NCBI RefSeq assembly: GCF_010389155.1
Contig: NC_057761.1
Span: forward strand, 54,310,587 to 54,374,586
Length of the DNA stretch: 64,000 nucleotides
From: Erigeron canadensis
Taxonomy: Eukaryota > Streptophyta > Magnoliopsida > Asterales > Asteraceae
Direction of reading: 5' to 3'
How positions within the stretch are numbered: the stretch's first letter is position 1; every line of letters begins with the position of its first letter. This document shows, in pieces, positions 25,144 through 36,616 of this stretch. The notes beneath the pieces were generated by a model. That model worked only from the letters and a program-made list of their open reading frames with translations, did not search any database and was not told where the DNA came from. The position numbers and the translations under genes were made by a program.

Positions 25144-26445
25144 TGTGCTTTAGTATAGTTGTAATTCTTTAGTATAGTTGTAATTTGCCATATTGGAACG
25201 AAAGTATATCCAATGTATTCGTCTACGTCCTAAAATCCTAATCAACCAATCTCATCTGATACAATTGTATATTCTACATTGAATTCAGTACCATAACTAT
25301 CATTGTACTGTCAACATATGTAATGTCAGAAGATTAAAAGATTCGAAAGAATGGCGTTTTGAGCGTCCCGATCTCCAGCATTCAATTAACAAATCATTTT
25401 TCCTCGAAGCTTTTGAAAATCTTAACATATGGACAAATAACAATGATCTTTGACCAACCAACTAAAAGATTTTCCAAAACCAATAAACGAAGAAGATTTT
25501 TCTTGTTTAAGTTAACCGAAGGTATCCAACTTGACTAAAAGATTATACATGTACAGGTTGACATGTCGAGAACTCTTATTAAGTTTATAACCAAGACTAT
25601 ACATGTATTCAATTGGAATTTTGGTTATTTGAGATTTTCCTTTAGTAGGTTACAAAACAGAAAATGGTTACTTTAAGTTTTGATTCAAATAAGGAAATGT
25701 GAGCATCCTTTTTCTAAAAAAAATGAGATGAGGGCATCCCCACCACTAGTGAATACTGGGGCAGGGAATGATTTGATATAGATCCAATGGGTTGTTTTAT
25801 GTAGTCAGGTTCCATGGGGGGGATGCATCCACTTGGTGGAGTTTAATCATTTTCCTTGTATATATGGCATCTCTATCACCATCAACAATGGCATCTAATG
25901 CTTTCTGTTTTTAAAGTTAACACCACAATAACCTTGACTAGAATCATTCATCAAAAGTTTACAATTGTTGTATATATAGCTAACATGATTGTAATTTAAT
26001 ACACATCAAAACCATATAATACAAGGGAAACAAAAAGCACCATCATCTTTGGTGAAATGGGACATTTTCTAGTCGAACAACAGACATGATTAACAATAAC
26101 AAATGTGGAGGTGATCAATACCCCTAACCAAAGTGCTCAAACACTTTCAAACTCACCTAAGCACAATCGTTTTCTCAAATCTCTTTTACTCTCAATCACT
26201 CCATGTTGATGTCATAATAAGTTGTGCTGCCTTGACTTACAATACCAAATTCTCATGTGACACATACAGTTTATTAGTTGATATCGAGCAGATGCTTCAT
26301 CGACAAAAATAACAGAAAATAAAATAAAATTTCTTCAAACACATAGGCGAAAGATAGATCCCCGTTGTTTAAGTGTTATTTTAGGAAAGTAACACACATG
26401 CCTTTAACGTAAGGTGCGTGTTCATTCCGTTACACTATAGAACTA
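25144..26445. other. upstream region of SAUR copy 1
   Basis: No gene. The stretch at about 25750-26280 matches, in patches, the region upstream of SAUR copy 3 (about 39510-40000) and, more weakly, copy 2. Shared words include CATGTGA, TGATGTC and ATCCAC-T-GGAGTTTA-TC-TTTTCC-TGTATAT-type blocks, so it marks the extent of an old duplication. Confidence 0.5.
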
Positions 26446-26717
26446 CTTTTAATCATGCAATATACATGTTCGTACATTATTGTACCCTATCGTACAAATT
26501 TATAATTTCGATTCAACACGATTTAGAAAAGCCCCTTTAAAGAAAATTCACACACACACACACACATATAAATATATGTATGTATATTGATATATTATAT
26601 ACAGGCTCTTTAATTAATACACTATATAAATCCCTCCTAGTTCCTTGCCATCAACACAATCTCCATCTTTCTCTCTCTCTCTCACCCACCCCCCCAGAAG
26701 CTCATATACATATAAAG
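26446..26717 (+). promoter_or_regulatory. promoter and leader of SAUR copy 1
   Basis: It contains a 31-bp block (26446-26476, core CATGCAATATACATG) that is identical to 37963-37993 upstream of SAUR copy 2. A TATA box CTATATAAAT lies at 26622-26631, 87 bp before the ATG. The leader carries a (CT)n run (about 26671-26682). Confidence 0.6.
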
Positions 26718-27089
26718 ATGATGCACGTGAAGATTGTGAAAGCATGGTTGAAGAAAAAGAGACATACGAATGGAATTGTACCGTGGTTAAGATGTGAAAC
26801 ATGGGGATTCTGCTGGATATCGTCATCCAATCATGAAGACGGTGAAGAAGACTGCATACCAAGGGATGTCCCAAAGGGTCATTTGGTAGTTTATGTAGGT
26901 GAAAACCAAAGCAGGTTTGTAATCAATGTGAAACTACTAAAGAACCCTTTGTTCAATGCCTTACTAGATCAAGCTCAAGAAGAATATGATTTCGCTGCTG
27001 ATTCAAGACTCTATATCCCATGCCATGAGGACATTTTCCTCAGTGTGGTTCAATGTGCAAATGATCGACAATCCACTTTCTGCCTTTGA
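26718..27089 (+). CDS. SAUR family auxin-responsive protein, copy 1
   Basis: Small auxin-up RNA protein, intronless, 123 aa. SAURs of this type inhibit PP2C.D phosphatases and so promote proton-pump-driven cell expansion; they resemble the SAUR71/72 clade. The SAUR core is intact: IPRDVPKGHLVVYVGE, RFVINVKLLKNPLF, LLDQAQEEYDF, LYIPCHEDIF. The start is taken at the ATG-ATG pair (26718), since MMHVKI matches MMQVKI of copy 3, the TATA box sits just upstream, and sequence before it is leader. The N-terminus is basic and the C-terminus ends in CL. It converges on the membrane protein gene at 27952, 862 bp away, an arrangement repeated by copy 3. Confidence 0.9.
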   Translation: MMHVKIVKAWLKKKRHTNGIVPWLRCETWGFCWISSSNHEDGEEDCIPRDVPKGHLVVYVGENQSRFVINVKLLKNPLFNALLDQAQEEYDFAADSRLYIPCHEDIFLSVVQCANDRQSTFCL

Positions 27090-27951
27090 ATTTTGAGTGG
27101 ATTTCACTGCAAGATTTGAAGATTAATGTACAGATTGCAGCATTATTGCAAGATAAATGAACCCCATTTTTTAAAGGATTCATAGTTAAAGATGGAGTCA
27201 TTGATGAATATTACCAGTTTATCCATAATGATCTCTCAGTAGACATCAACATTAAGTAGGACATTATTTCCAGTAAAGAAACTAGATGCAAATGGAAGTT
27301 ATGTAAAATTTAATGTTGTTGAAATTGCATAGACACTTAAAAACAAAATCCACTTTGAGTTTCAGAGTCCTATTAACACTTTTTTGAATGGTGTGGAGGC
27401 GCAGAAACGGGCTTGTGCCAAAAAAGGTCCTAGGCCCGGCCCAAAAAAGACCTGGTTCCCCAAGTCCTAGCCCTGCACTCACTAGAGCCCGAAATAAGAA
27501 CTAGGTTGTAATTACTTTCAAAAGCACACCTCAAGGCCCGAGTAAGCCTGAAAGCCTGTCCTCTCTATCAAACCATGTAAGTCCACTAATTCCGTCAAAC
27601 TTTGAGCATTCAGCGATTCTTATGGCACAATTATTAAGAAAACCGAAACCAAATTGTACATAAACTAAAGTTAAATGATTAACTAGTAACATTCTAAACC
27701 CACAATGACCAAAATATAGATGTATCTGTTTCATTTCTTAACCAATCTCATATTGAAGTAACATCCATCTCATAGTGAGGCATAAAGCCATGATTCCTAA
27801 CAGTCAGATTGTGTAAACATCCATCCAAAACACAACTTTACAAAGCTTTGAGCTCGTATCATCTACCAATCCTATTGCTAACTAAAAACTTGCAACTCAT
27901 TCAATATAGAAAACACTGGAATACTACCACTTCAATTCGCAAATATCCACA
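27090..27951. other. convergent spacer between SAUR copy 1 and membrane protein gene
   Basis: The first 150 bp resemble the 3' flanks of the other SAUR copies (a GCAAGATAAATGA-type motif and GGAGTCATTGAT). No gene is seen; a GGCCCGGCCC-type repeat fragment lies near 27430-27490. Confidence 0.45.
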
Positions 27952-29190
27952 TCAATTATCATTTACCTGTCCACCATCAACTAGCATGGCTTCAAGCTCT
28001 CTTTGACCAAAAGGCACTCCTCTAGAATTAGCATCCATTGACTTGACACACAAGTAATACATCATCCACGCCACCAAAAAATACGCCTCCATACAAGATT
28101 GAATGACAACAGCAAATACGGGTCCAAAAACGTCTGCAAGTATGCTTCTAACATATAACCCGCAGACAAAATTTTGTAACAAATTGAGATTAGTAGCAGG
28201 ATTATCCATCAATGACATCAAACGATACCCTTCTTTAATAACTTCCAAGCCGTTCTTTTTTGAATCCGCAATAGCCACACAAGCATCAACAGAAAAATAT
28301 AAAGACATATACATGTCCAACATAAGCCAAGTAAACAGAAAACCATAACTATCCCTTTCTAACCCTTCTACCCAATATCTAACGCTGGTAATCGGCATAA
28401 ACTTCAACCTAACAAAAATCTTGAAATGCGTATATGGGTCGTAAAAATTTCCAAAAAAACAAAGACCCAAAAGTTGAGTTAATCCAGTCATTAATACCAA
28501 TCTCAATGCATACAACCAACACAATCTATCCATACCAAGATCCAACCCATCCCTAAATATCTTTCCTAATGGCCATTTTTTCTTCAAGAAGTGAATCATT
28601 ATCATCACAAATATAATCCCATTAACCATAGAATGTGTAACAAGAAACCCAAAAACTGCTACCCCATATGAAGCCAAGAAAACAGTAACAATTAACCATA
28701 TAGTAAAAAAATCTTGATTTTTTTTACTCACAGTGTTTTTATCCTCAGTAACTCTGAAAGACAAAGCAGTAACAGAATGTATATATTCAGAAACCCTAGG
28801 CCCATTTTCTGAAACAAAGCTGGAAAGGGCCAAAATGGTGGCATTTAATTCGGGTTTGGGTTGTGGGTCATTTGAGACTCTGTGAAATGCCCATTTTAGT
28901 GGGTCATCAAAGAAAGAGGGAAATGGGTCGGGATGATAATGATTGATGGGTTTTGGTGGGGTTTTGAATTGATGAAAATGGGTTTTAATTGAAGGATTAT
29001 TATCGATGTATTCAGTGAGGAATTGTAGGATGGTTTCAACTTGAATGTGAAAAGAAAATACAAGCTGCGAAACGAAGAGGAAGACCAAGAGGTGGTGGCG
29101 CGTGGAGAAGATGGTGGTGGTGGTGTGGTGGAGGATTTGGGTGGTGGTGTTTTGGCGGTGGAGTAGCGGCGGCGGCGGTTGGTGGGGCAT
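27952..29190 (-). CDS. uncharacterised plant multi-pass membrane protein, copy 1
   Basis: Single-exon gene, 412 aa; I do not recognise a named family. The N-terminus is Pro/Thr/His-rich, followed by a hydrophobic helix near residues 33-50, a loop of about 110 residues, and then five or so further hydrophobic segments (near 162-185, 188-205, 222-245, 290-312 and 368-390). The C-terminal part carries the motif KSMDANSRGVPFGQRELEAML, and a middle segment reads FKIFVRLKFMP. Both are nearly unchanged in the paralogue at 41530-42936. The start is chosen at MPHQPPPP because the paralogue begins similarly with a Pro/His-rich stretch. It faces SAUR copy 1. Location in a membrane is inferred only from hydrophobicity. 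Confidence 0.8.
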   Translation of the reverse strand: MPHQPPPPLLHRQNTTTQILHHTTTTIFSTRHHLLVFLFVSQLVFSFHIQVETILQFLTEYIDNNPSIKTHFHQFKTPPKPINHYHPDPFPSFFDDPLKWAFHRVSNDPQPKPELNATILALSSFVSENGPRVSEYIHSVTALSFRVTEDKNTVSKKNQDFFTIWLIVTVFLASYGVAVFGFLVTHSMVNGIIFVMIMIHFLKKKWPLGKIFRDGLDLGMDRLCWLYALRLVLMTGLTQLLGLCFFGNFYDPYTHFKIFVRLKFMPITSVRYWVEGLERDSYGFLFTWLMLDMYMSLYFSVDACVAIADSKKNGLEVIKEGYRLMSLMDNPATNLNLLQNFVCGLYVRSILADVFGPVFAVVIQSCMEAYFLVAWMMYYLCVKSMDANSRGVPFGQRELEAMLVDGGQVNDN

Positions 29191-30829
29191 GGTGGCGAAC
29201 TGGCGATGGGGTTTTGGTGATTATGGATGCTGGTGGGTTTGGGTTCCCATTTTCTTGGTGATCTTTTTGGTGGTGTTGTTGAGTGAGGGAGGCAGGTAGT
29301 AGTAATTCGGTACCTTCATGTTTTTCACCGATAAAAAGACAACTTAAATCTGTTGTAGAATACCATAAATTACCCAAATGGATAAGGAGAAGAGATGTGG
29401 TCGGCAAAAAGTATCGACAAAAAGCATCGGTTAGTTTCGGCAGTTTGACAAGACTATAGCATATGCATTGGCTAGTTTTGGTAAGCTACATCGGTTAGTT
29501 TTAGCCGATGCTAGTGAATGTTGGGAGTGTTATCGACAAGTTTTTTTTTTTTTTTGTCTTTTTCCTTTAAAGTTTTGGCAAGTTATACCGGTAAGTTTTG
29601 GCAAGAATTGGCAAAATTTGGCACTACACCACAACTTTTGGCTAGTTTTTTGCAAGGATTGGCAATGATTTTGCAAAACCACATTATGTCGCGTGATTGG
29701 TTAAAAACGTGCCAATTTGCTAAGGATTTGGCACTACACCCTTGCCCCTAAGATCCGGTAATTCATCTACCTCTATCAACTTATTGTATTCTTTTTAATA
29801 AAAGATGATTTGCTTTTCTTACATATAATTAAAAAATCTTTTTACAACTCACATGTGAAATTATTAACTATAGTAATAATAGATATGCTTCATGTGTTTA
29901 AAAATATATTTAATCCATTTAATTTTTGATACACGGATTTTATATTTTTTTTCTTAATTATTATCATTGATTTTATCATGTGTCAATTCTTTCTTATTAG
30001 ACATACTTTTAAACCTAAATTTTAAGCATTTTAATCATTTTTTTTTTAACTATAATTGTCAATCTCATCTTTAGTTTTGTCAAATGTTATCGTTTATAAT
30101 TAAAAGGATGTTTATCAAGATTACTTAGTAACATATGTCACTTATCCATTTTAATCAAACATAATTCAAAACAAAAACAACTAATCGTTAAATAGTCAAA
30201 ATTTTCTATGAGCCTACATTAAGAAAATGGGCTTGGGCTTCATTACATGCATCAGGCTTCGTCAACGGGTAACGGTGATGTTGAACGCCGGATTTATTAC
30301 CTTAGTGACTTAGTCCTTTTTTAACTCTGACTTTTACTAAGTTCTATTCCCACTTGGTAAGTGCTATAGTATTATTATATAATTATATTATATCTTAAAA
30401 ACAATCAATTCATAATTACTAGCACGAATTTATAGGTGATTCTTATGGAATAGTTTCTCATAGAATTTAGAGAACAAGGATATTCATCGCTCGCGTTGCG
30501 GGATGCAATAATTATGGATGCGTGATGTCGCGGGAAACTAAAAATATATATATTTAAGGGCAATGCAAAAATATCAGCCGAGAGGAAAAAAAAAGGTTAA
30601 AAAAATCTACCAAAAGAAATATAAAAACAATTAAATACAATTAAAACATAAATTATAAAATAAAACAAATTGTTTACAAAACTAAAACAAAAAAAACAAT
30701 TTTAAAAAATCAAAGGTTTGAAAAAAGATGTAAAAACAAACAAAAAATAAAAACACAGTATAAAAGGAAAAAAATATTAAGTGTAGACAATGTATAAAAA
30801 ATAAATGTTAAATTTTATTTTATTTTTTT
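29191..30829. other. intergenic, with a TTGGCA-rich repeat
   Basis: At about 29400-29760 there are many TTTGGCAA/ATTGGCAA words and an end CTTGCCCCTAA, probably a non-autonomous DNA transposon whose left end I could not define. The rest to 30829 is AT-rich with no supported gene. Confidence 0.35.
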
Positions 30830-31070
30830 TAAATATTGTGATAAAAAAAAAGAAAATTATATAATTTTAGGGGTAGAAAGAATAAAAAAACAAATGAGAA
30901 AGGGCTGGAAAGAAAAACGGGAAAGAGGAGGGGGGCAAAATGAAAAAACTTTTAAAAAAGAAAACGGGCAAATAAAAAGTTTTAGGAGGGTTTCAAAACC
31001 GGCACCTCCAACGCCAAAGGTATAAGCCTCAACCACTCCACCAAAATTGTTTTTTGATTAATATAAGACA
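30830..31070 (-). mobile_element. tRNA-like SINE head and body
   Basis: On the minus strand an A box TGGTGGAGTGGTTGAGGC is followed by a B-box-like GGTGCCGGTTTTGAAACCC about 30 bp on, then an AT-rich body. The head resembles tRNA-Leu/Ser, but no full cloverleaf is evident. The far end is a guess. Confidence 0.4.
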
Positions 31071-31307
31071 CGTATTATATATATACTAAACGTGCAGTAA
31101 ATGACAAAAAGACATTGTTAATAAACATGATTATTGTTATTATTATAATGTCAATTTAGCAAAGACTTTAAAGAATCTTATTTTATTTAAATCATACATT
31201 GTTTTAGCAAAAACTTAATATTAATTTGACATATTTACAAGCAAGGATGAAGTTTCTGAGGGGCATGGGCCCCGGCTCATGAGTTTCGGCCCCTGGCAAG
31301 TTTTTGT

Positions 31308-32090
31308 TAGGGGTGTTCATAACGCGGTTCAAACCGACAAAACCGAGAAACCGAACCGAAGTTGGACCGAAACCGAGTGGAACCGAAAGTCACGGTACGG
31401 TCCACGGTCCCCATATATTATGCCAATTGGTTCTCGGTTCGGTCCGGGTTAAAACCGAAAAAAACATGGTAGACCGAAGACCCGAGAAAAGTGATGGAAT
31501 TTTAGTTATTTTAGGATTCTATTATTCTATCTTCCTTTGATTTAATATACATTCCTTTTATTTAGCTTAAATATCCTAAATAAATATTAATGAACGTGAT
31601 TTTCTACAAGAAATCTTCATTAGTTAGTTCTTCGAGTTATAGACTTTACATTAAACCTAAATGTAAATACTTATGCCTATATCTTATTAATATTGACATT
31701 GAAAATCGGACATCAGTAGACAGACACGATCAAATTATGGTCAATGTAAAACTTTATATCACACTAACAATATTCAATACACAAATGCTATAACACGTAC
31801 ATATCGACTAGTTGTATACTTCTGTGGCAATGAAACAATGAATCGATCACATAAAAGTAACGCAACATGTGATTAAGGAATAGAAATTAAACAAACATGA
31901 CACAAAAATTAAAGCCTAACACTCGGTCCTCGGTCCAAACTTCCAAACCCGAAAACCGACTATGAACCGAGCATGAACCGAACCGAAGACATCGGTCCGG
32001 TCCTCGGTTCTACGTTTTTGAAAAAACGGTTCTCGGTTCGGTCCTATACATGTCCGGTTCGGTCCGATTCTTGGACCGTGAACACCCCTA
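31308..32090. mobile_element. non-autonomous hAT element
   Basis: A 783-bp element with perfect 12-bp ends TAGGGGTGTTCA (inverted at the right as TGAACACCCCTA), flanked by near-identical 8-bp repeats GTTTTTGT (31300-31307) and CTTTTTGT (32091-32098). The subterminal parts are dense in CGGTTCGGT-type words. There is no transposase. The flanking 31240-31300 piece (GAGGGGCATGGGCCCCGG) looks like a fragment of another element. Confidence 0.8.
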
Positions 32091-32859
32091 CTTTTTGTAG
32101 TGTATTTCTCGGTTTCATTATTTTTGGCCTATTCTCTTTATTTCAAGCTTTACTACTCTGCATCTCGAAGTAGGGTAGGGTTATATGTTGGAACTATGAT
32201 GTGATAATCTCCGCCATATTGCCATGTCTATTAGTGGGCACGAGTCTTGTGCTTGGCTAGTCAAAAAGTCGATTCTCGACTCATCGTTAAAAAAAAGCCT
32301 TTTGTATTAAATAAATTAAGCTCCGAACAAACATACATCCTAGAAACTAGTACCAAATACAGCCGGTGAGTGAGTTAGAATAGAACTAACTACTACTACC
32401 TTTTGTTAAAAGAAGAATGAAAGGTAAGGACCAACCAATTTATTAGTAGCATTTTTTCTAGTGGTACCATTTACCAACTGCACTCTTTCTTTTAGAATTA
32501 GTTTTTCTAATAATAAACACATTTATTTATTAAGCAATGGTTTGTGGAAATTAAAAGATGCGTGCAGTAGTAAAGATACACGCATATATAGATAAAGTTT
32601 CTTTCTTCATTATTAAAAAGTTGTACTTACACGTCTTGTTACTAAATAAAAACAGTTATTTGATTAGCCATTAATTGTCAACGATATATATCTCAAAATC
32701 GAGTCACTTGTTTTAGACAATGCAACTACTACTAGGTACCAATTACAATATTAGAACTAATTATTTGCTAAAAGAAAAAGTTGTAATCTTCAATGAGAAC
32801 ACGCTAATTATATTAATGGTGTACGTAGTGTAACTTCTCAAACACACACAACTTGCTGC
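32091..32859. other. spacer upstream of first PCC13-62-like gene
   Basis: AT-rich, no gene seen. It would contain the upstream control region of the desiccation-related gene. Confidence 0.4.
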
Positions 32860-32974
32860 CTATAAAAAGCATGCATATAGAGTGATCAAACCAGATACTG
32901 ATGATCATATCATAATTAAGCCAAAATAAAAGCAAAAAGACAACATAATTAAGCTAGCCATAATCACTCGATTC
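32860..32974 (+). promoter_or_regulatory. core promoter and leader of PCC13-62-like gene 1
   Basis: TATA box CTATAAAAAG at 32860-32869, 115 bp before the ATG, followed by an RY-like CATGCATA. These are sequence matches only. Confidence 0.5.
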
Positions 32975-34069
32975 ATGGTACCAATTACAACCTTCTTCCG
33001 CTTGTTCGTCTCCCTCCTCTTGTTGTCATCCGTGGCCAGTACTTCAAAAGTGTGGCTGCCTGAATCTGATAGACGTCTACTGGAGTTTCCGTTAAATTTA
33101 GAATATTTGGAAGCAGAGTTCTACTTATATGGATCCATAGGTAAGGGTTTGGATGCAATCCAACCAAACCTTACTGGTGGTGGACCACCACCCATTGGTG
33201 TAAAAAAGGCTAATCTTAGTCCTCTAGTTAGAGATATCATCGCCCAGTTTGGTTATCAAGAAGTTGGTCATGTCAGGTAAGTAGTTAGTCGATCCATCCT
33301 TGTTAAGTTCATACTAGCTAATGTGAGTTCTAATGGAGAACGTAACGTGTATAGATATAAAATTGCAATGCAGGGCAATAAAAAGAAAGGTAGGAGGATT
33401 TGCAAGGCCATTGTTGAATTTAAGTGCAGAAGCATTTGCAGCAGTTATAAACAATGCATTTGAAAGACCCTTATATCCGATTTTCAATCCGTATGCAAAC
33501 AGCATCAATTATCTGATAGCATCCTACGTCATCCCTTATGTCGGTCTCACTGGTTATGTTGGTACAAATCCAAAACTTCTAAGTCCTACTGCTAAAAAGG
33601 TACTACTGGTTTTTATGCAATAACTTAGGAATAAAGGAATTGTTAGTTAGTTTATTAATTTTATTACATTAAATGTCATATGCAGCTTTTAGCGGGTCTT
33701 TTGGGAATAGAATCAGGTCAAGATGCAGTTATCAGAACCCTTCTGTATGAAAGAAAAGCACAAAGAGTAATCCCATATGGGATCACAGTAGCTGAATTTA
33801 CTGTCAGGATTTCAGAGTTACGAAACAGGTTAGGACGTGCGGGTCTAAAAGATGAAGGCTTGATAGTCCCGGTTTACTTAGGAGCTGAAGGGAAGGTAAC
33901 AGGAAACATACTGGCTGGGAATAGAAGCTCATTGTCATATGGTCGAACACCAAGAGAAGTACTACGCATAGTTTATCAAACTGGTAAAGAACAAGTTCCT
34001 GGTGGCTTTTTTCCTTGTGGTGCTAATGGGACAATTGCTAGACAATATCTGCATTCCAGGAACTCCTGA
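32975..34069 (+). CDS. desiccation-related protein PCC13-62-like, copy 1
   Basis: Secreted ferritin-like protein of the PCC13-62 type, first known from resurrection plants and also present in ordinary plants; its biochemical activity is not settled. Three exons: 32975-33276, 33374-33599 and 33686-34069, with phases 2 and 0, giving 303 aa (family about 313). An N-terminal signal peptide (FFRLFVSLLLLSSVAS) is followed by LEYLEAEFYLYGSIGKGLD, QEVGHVRAI, NPYANSINYLIASYVIPYVG, AGLLGIESGQDAVIRTLLYER, and the C-terminal RTPREVLRIVY and PGGFFP. The Glu/His-bearing helices suggest a ferritin-like fold. It is a tandem partner of the gene at 35293, with identical exon 2 length (226 nt). Confidence 0.88.
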
Positions 34070-35194
34070 ATTTGGAACAAATGAATTGGTTTTTATTTAA
34101 TTTTTATTGTTTAATATCGATGATGAAACATAAATAAATGTAACGATTGATACTTCTACTACAACCTTAATATATATCTGTTGCTTAAAAACTACTCTAG
34201 CTATCTGCGATTCCGGCCCTGAGTTTACCTGATTTGCCAATCTGATCTAACTATTACTCAACTTATCACAAGTTCACAACCAATAATGCATGTGATAGAT
34301 TGATATGTTAAGCTACTATAGATTGATGGTAATACTAAAAACTGAAAGACATATATGTACATAATCCAAAAACACTTGTTTACTTTTGTACCCAAATCAA
34401 AAGATATGTATACAAAAACCCATCACCACCACTTCCCTCTATATTATGATCCATTGATCATTATGTGTGTGGTCCCTATGGTATGATGGGCATGAAATTT
34501 GATAAAATATCATCATCCATTTATCTAACTAAAGATTCAAAAGTCCCTTTCTTCATAGATAAATAAAGGAATTAGACGAAAAACCCACCACAAAAGATGA
34601 AATAGTTGCACTTTTTGCTTTAGGGATACTAGTAGTATTTTGGAACCACCATGGGACAATTTTTGTACTTCACTCTTATATGATTCTTTTTTTTTTCTCT
34701 TTTTCACTTTATTTTTTAAGTTTCTGTTTTAAAAATCAATAGCCGATTATTCGGTCAAATTGTGATACTTGATACTGAACCCAAACAATCCGGACCCAGA
34801 TAATCTATATCCTTATTTGGTTTATTAATGAAAATTTACAAGAACAACTCAACAAACAAGCATCAATCAATGGGCTTATACATATTACTTCAATGTTGGG
34901 CTGCAAAACTAACAAGCTTAATTTGAGGTCATGTTTATAGCGTTTTATGTTTTGTCATCTGGAGGAAAGTCAAAAGTTTACTTCTATATGTTATCATAAC
35001 TAGTACGGTAATTCCTAAGTTATTCAATTTCCAATGATCCATATTGATTTAACAAAGTATTTTGTAATTAAAGAAACATTTGTAACCTGTGCTCATACTG
35101 TATTCTGCATCAACTTCTTCATGCAATCCACCAAAGGGCCAAACTGCCTCCATCTTTTGCTGCATCATTTCTTGGACACACTTTACTTCAACTC
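34070..35194. other. spacer between the two PCC13-62-like genes
   Basis: No gene seen. AT-rich, with a T-rich run near 34687-34720. Confidence 0.45.
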
Positions 35195-35292
35195 CTATAA
35201 AACCAACTGACCAAATTAGATATGATAAAGCTAACAAAAAAGCTTCTTAAACTTGAGGCATACCATCTGCTCCTGCCACCACCGTCGGCCCA
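35195..35292 (+). promoter_or_regulatory. core promoter of PCC13-62-like gene 2
   Basis: TATA box CTATAAAA at 35195-35202, about 98 bp before the ATG. This is a positional match only. Confidence 0.45.
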
Positions 35293-36616
35293 ATGATGAC
35301 AACTGCATTCCTTTTCCTCCTCTTCCTCTTGCCCTTCGTGTCACCGGACCCTGACCCTGACCCTAATACCATCCCAGTTCCAATACCAAAGTTACCTATA
35401 TCCGATAGAGACCTTATCGAGTTTGCTTTAAATCTAGAATACCTAGAAGCCGAGTTTTTCTTATATGGGTCCATGGGCAGGGGTTTGGATTCCATCCAAC
35501 CAAATCTGACCGGTGCTGGACCACCACCCATTGGTGCAAGGATGGCTAAACTTACTCCTGGCTTCAGAAATATCATCACTCAATTCGCTTTTCAAGAAGT
35601 TGGTCACATCAGGTCCTTTTTAAATCTTCTATTCATTTTCTTTCTTGTGTGCAAATATCACAATCTTGATTTTCATAACAAAATAAGCATTCAGTTGCAG
35701 AGAAATGAATATACCAAATGATACGCCACGAACATCTTTATAAACATGAAACTAGTTACAAACCCGTGACAGTTTGTTATACTTTTCTTGATTTGTTGAT
35801 AATATTTTCTTTTTATTTTATATATATATATACATATCAGAGCTATAAAGAGGGCAATACCAGGATTTCCAAGGCCATTGTTGAATCTGACAGTACAAGC
35901 ATTTGCAACAGCAATGAACAAAGCATTTGGAAGGCCTTTGTTTCCACCTTTTAATCCCTATGCCAACAATATCAACTACATGCTCGCCTCCTATATGATC
36001 CCTTATGTTGGCCTCACCGGCTACGTTGGCGCAAATCCAAAACTTATATCTCCTAGAGCCAAAAAGGTTTATAATTATTTATACCGGTATCTGTGTTTCA
36101 ATTTGCTTTCCATATCTATTGGTGTTATTTGATACTTTGAGCACTAAAATTTGCAATATGTTTATTTATCTACTGCCAATATGTTTATATATCACTATTT
36201 GTTATATTAATTACCAGCTTGTAGCCGGTCTTCTGGGAGTAGAAGCGGGCCAGGATGCAGTTCTGAGGACCCTTCTTTACAAACTTGCATCAGTTCGAGT
36301 AATGCCATATCGCATCACAGTAGCTGAGTTCACCAACAGAATCTCACGGTTACGAAACAACTTGGCTCGTGCTGGCCTAAAAGACGAAGGCCTTGTTATC
36401 CCGGCTTACCAAAGTGTTGAAGGAAAAATAACGGGAAATCTACTGATTGCTGATACAAACTCGCTGTCATATGGTCGTACACCAGAGGAAATACTTCGTA
36501 TCGTGTATGGAAGTGGGAACGAACACGTCCCTGGAGGATTTTATCCTCGGGGTGCTAGCGGGTCAATTGCCAGAAAATACTTGAGGAAGTTTACAAATAA
36601 TAATTTAGACAACTGA
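35293..36616 (+). CDS. desiccation-related protein PCC13-62-like, copy 2
   Basis: Second tandem PCC13-62-type gene. Exons 35293-35612, 35841-36066 and 36218-36616, splice phases identical to copy 1, 314 aa. A signal peptide (TTAFLFLLFLLPFVS) precedes an acidic DPDPDPN stretch from a short repeat. The ferritin-like core is complete: LEYLEAEFFLYGSMGRGLD, QEVGHIRAIKRAIPGF, NPYANNINYMLASYMIPYVG, GQDAVLRTLLYKL, RTPEEILRIVYG and VPGGFYPRGASG. The ATG-ATG start is supported by the TATA box and signal peptide. The two copies are clearly diverged, so the duplication is not recent. Likely extracellular or vacuolar; role in water-deficit response is inferred from the family. Confidence 0.88.

Noticed and set aside
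29036..29407. A Pro/His-rich minus-strand frame overlapping the start of membrane protein gene 1
   Set aside because: It is another frame through the same Pro-rich coding region plus leader, with no equivalent in the paralogue.
30990..31070. A possible tRNA-Leu or tRNA-Ser gene on the minus strand
   Set aside because: Good A and B boxes are present but I could not fold acceptor and anticodon arms, so a SINE head fits better.
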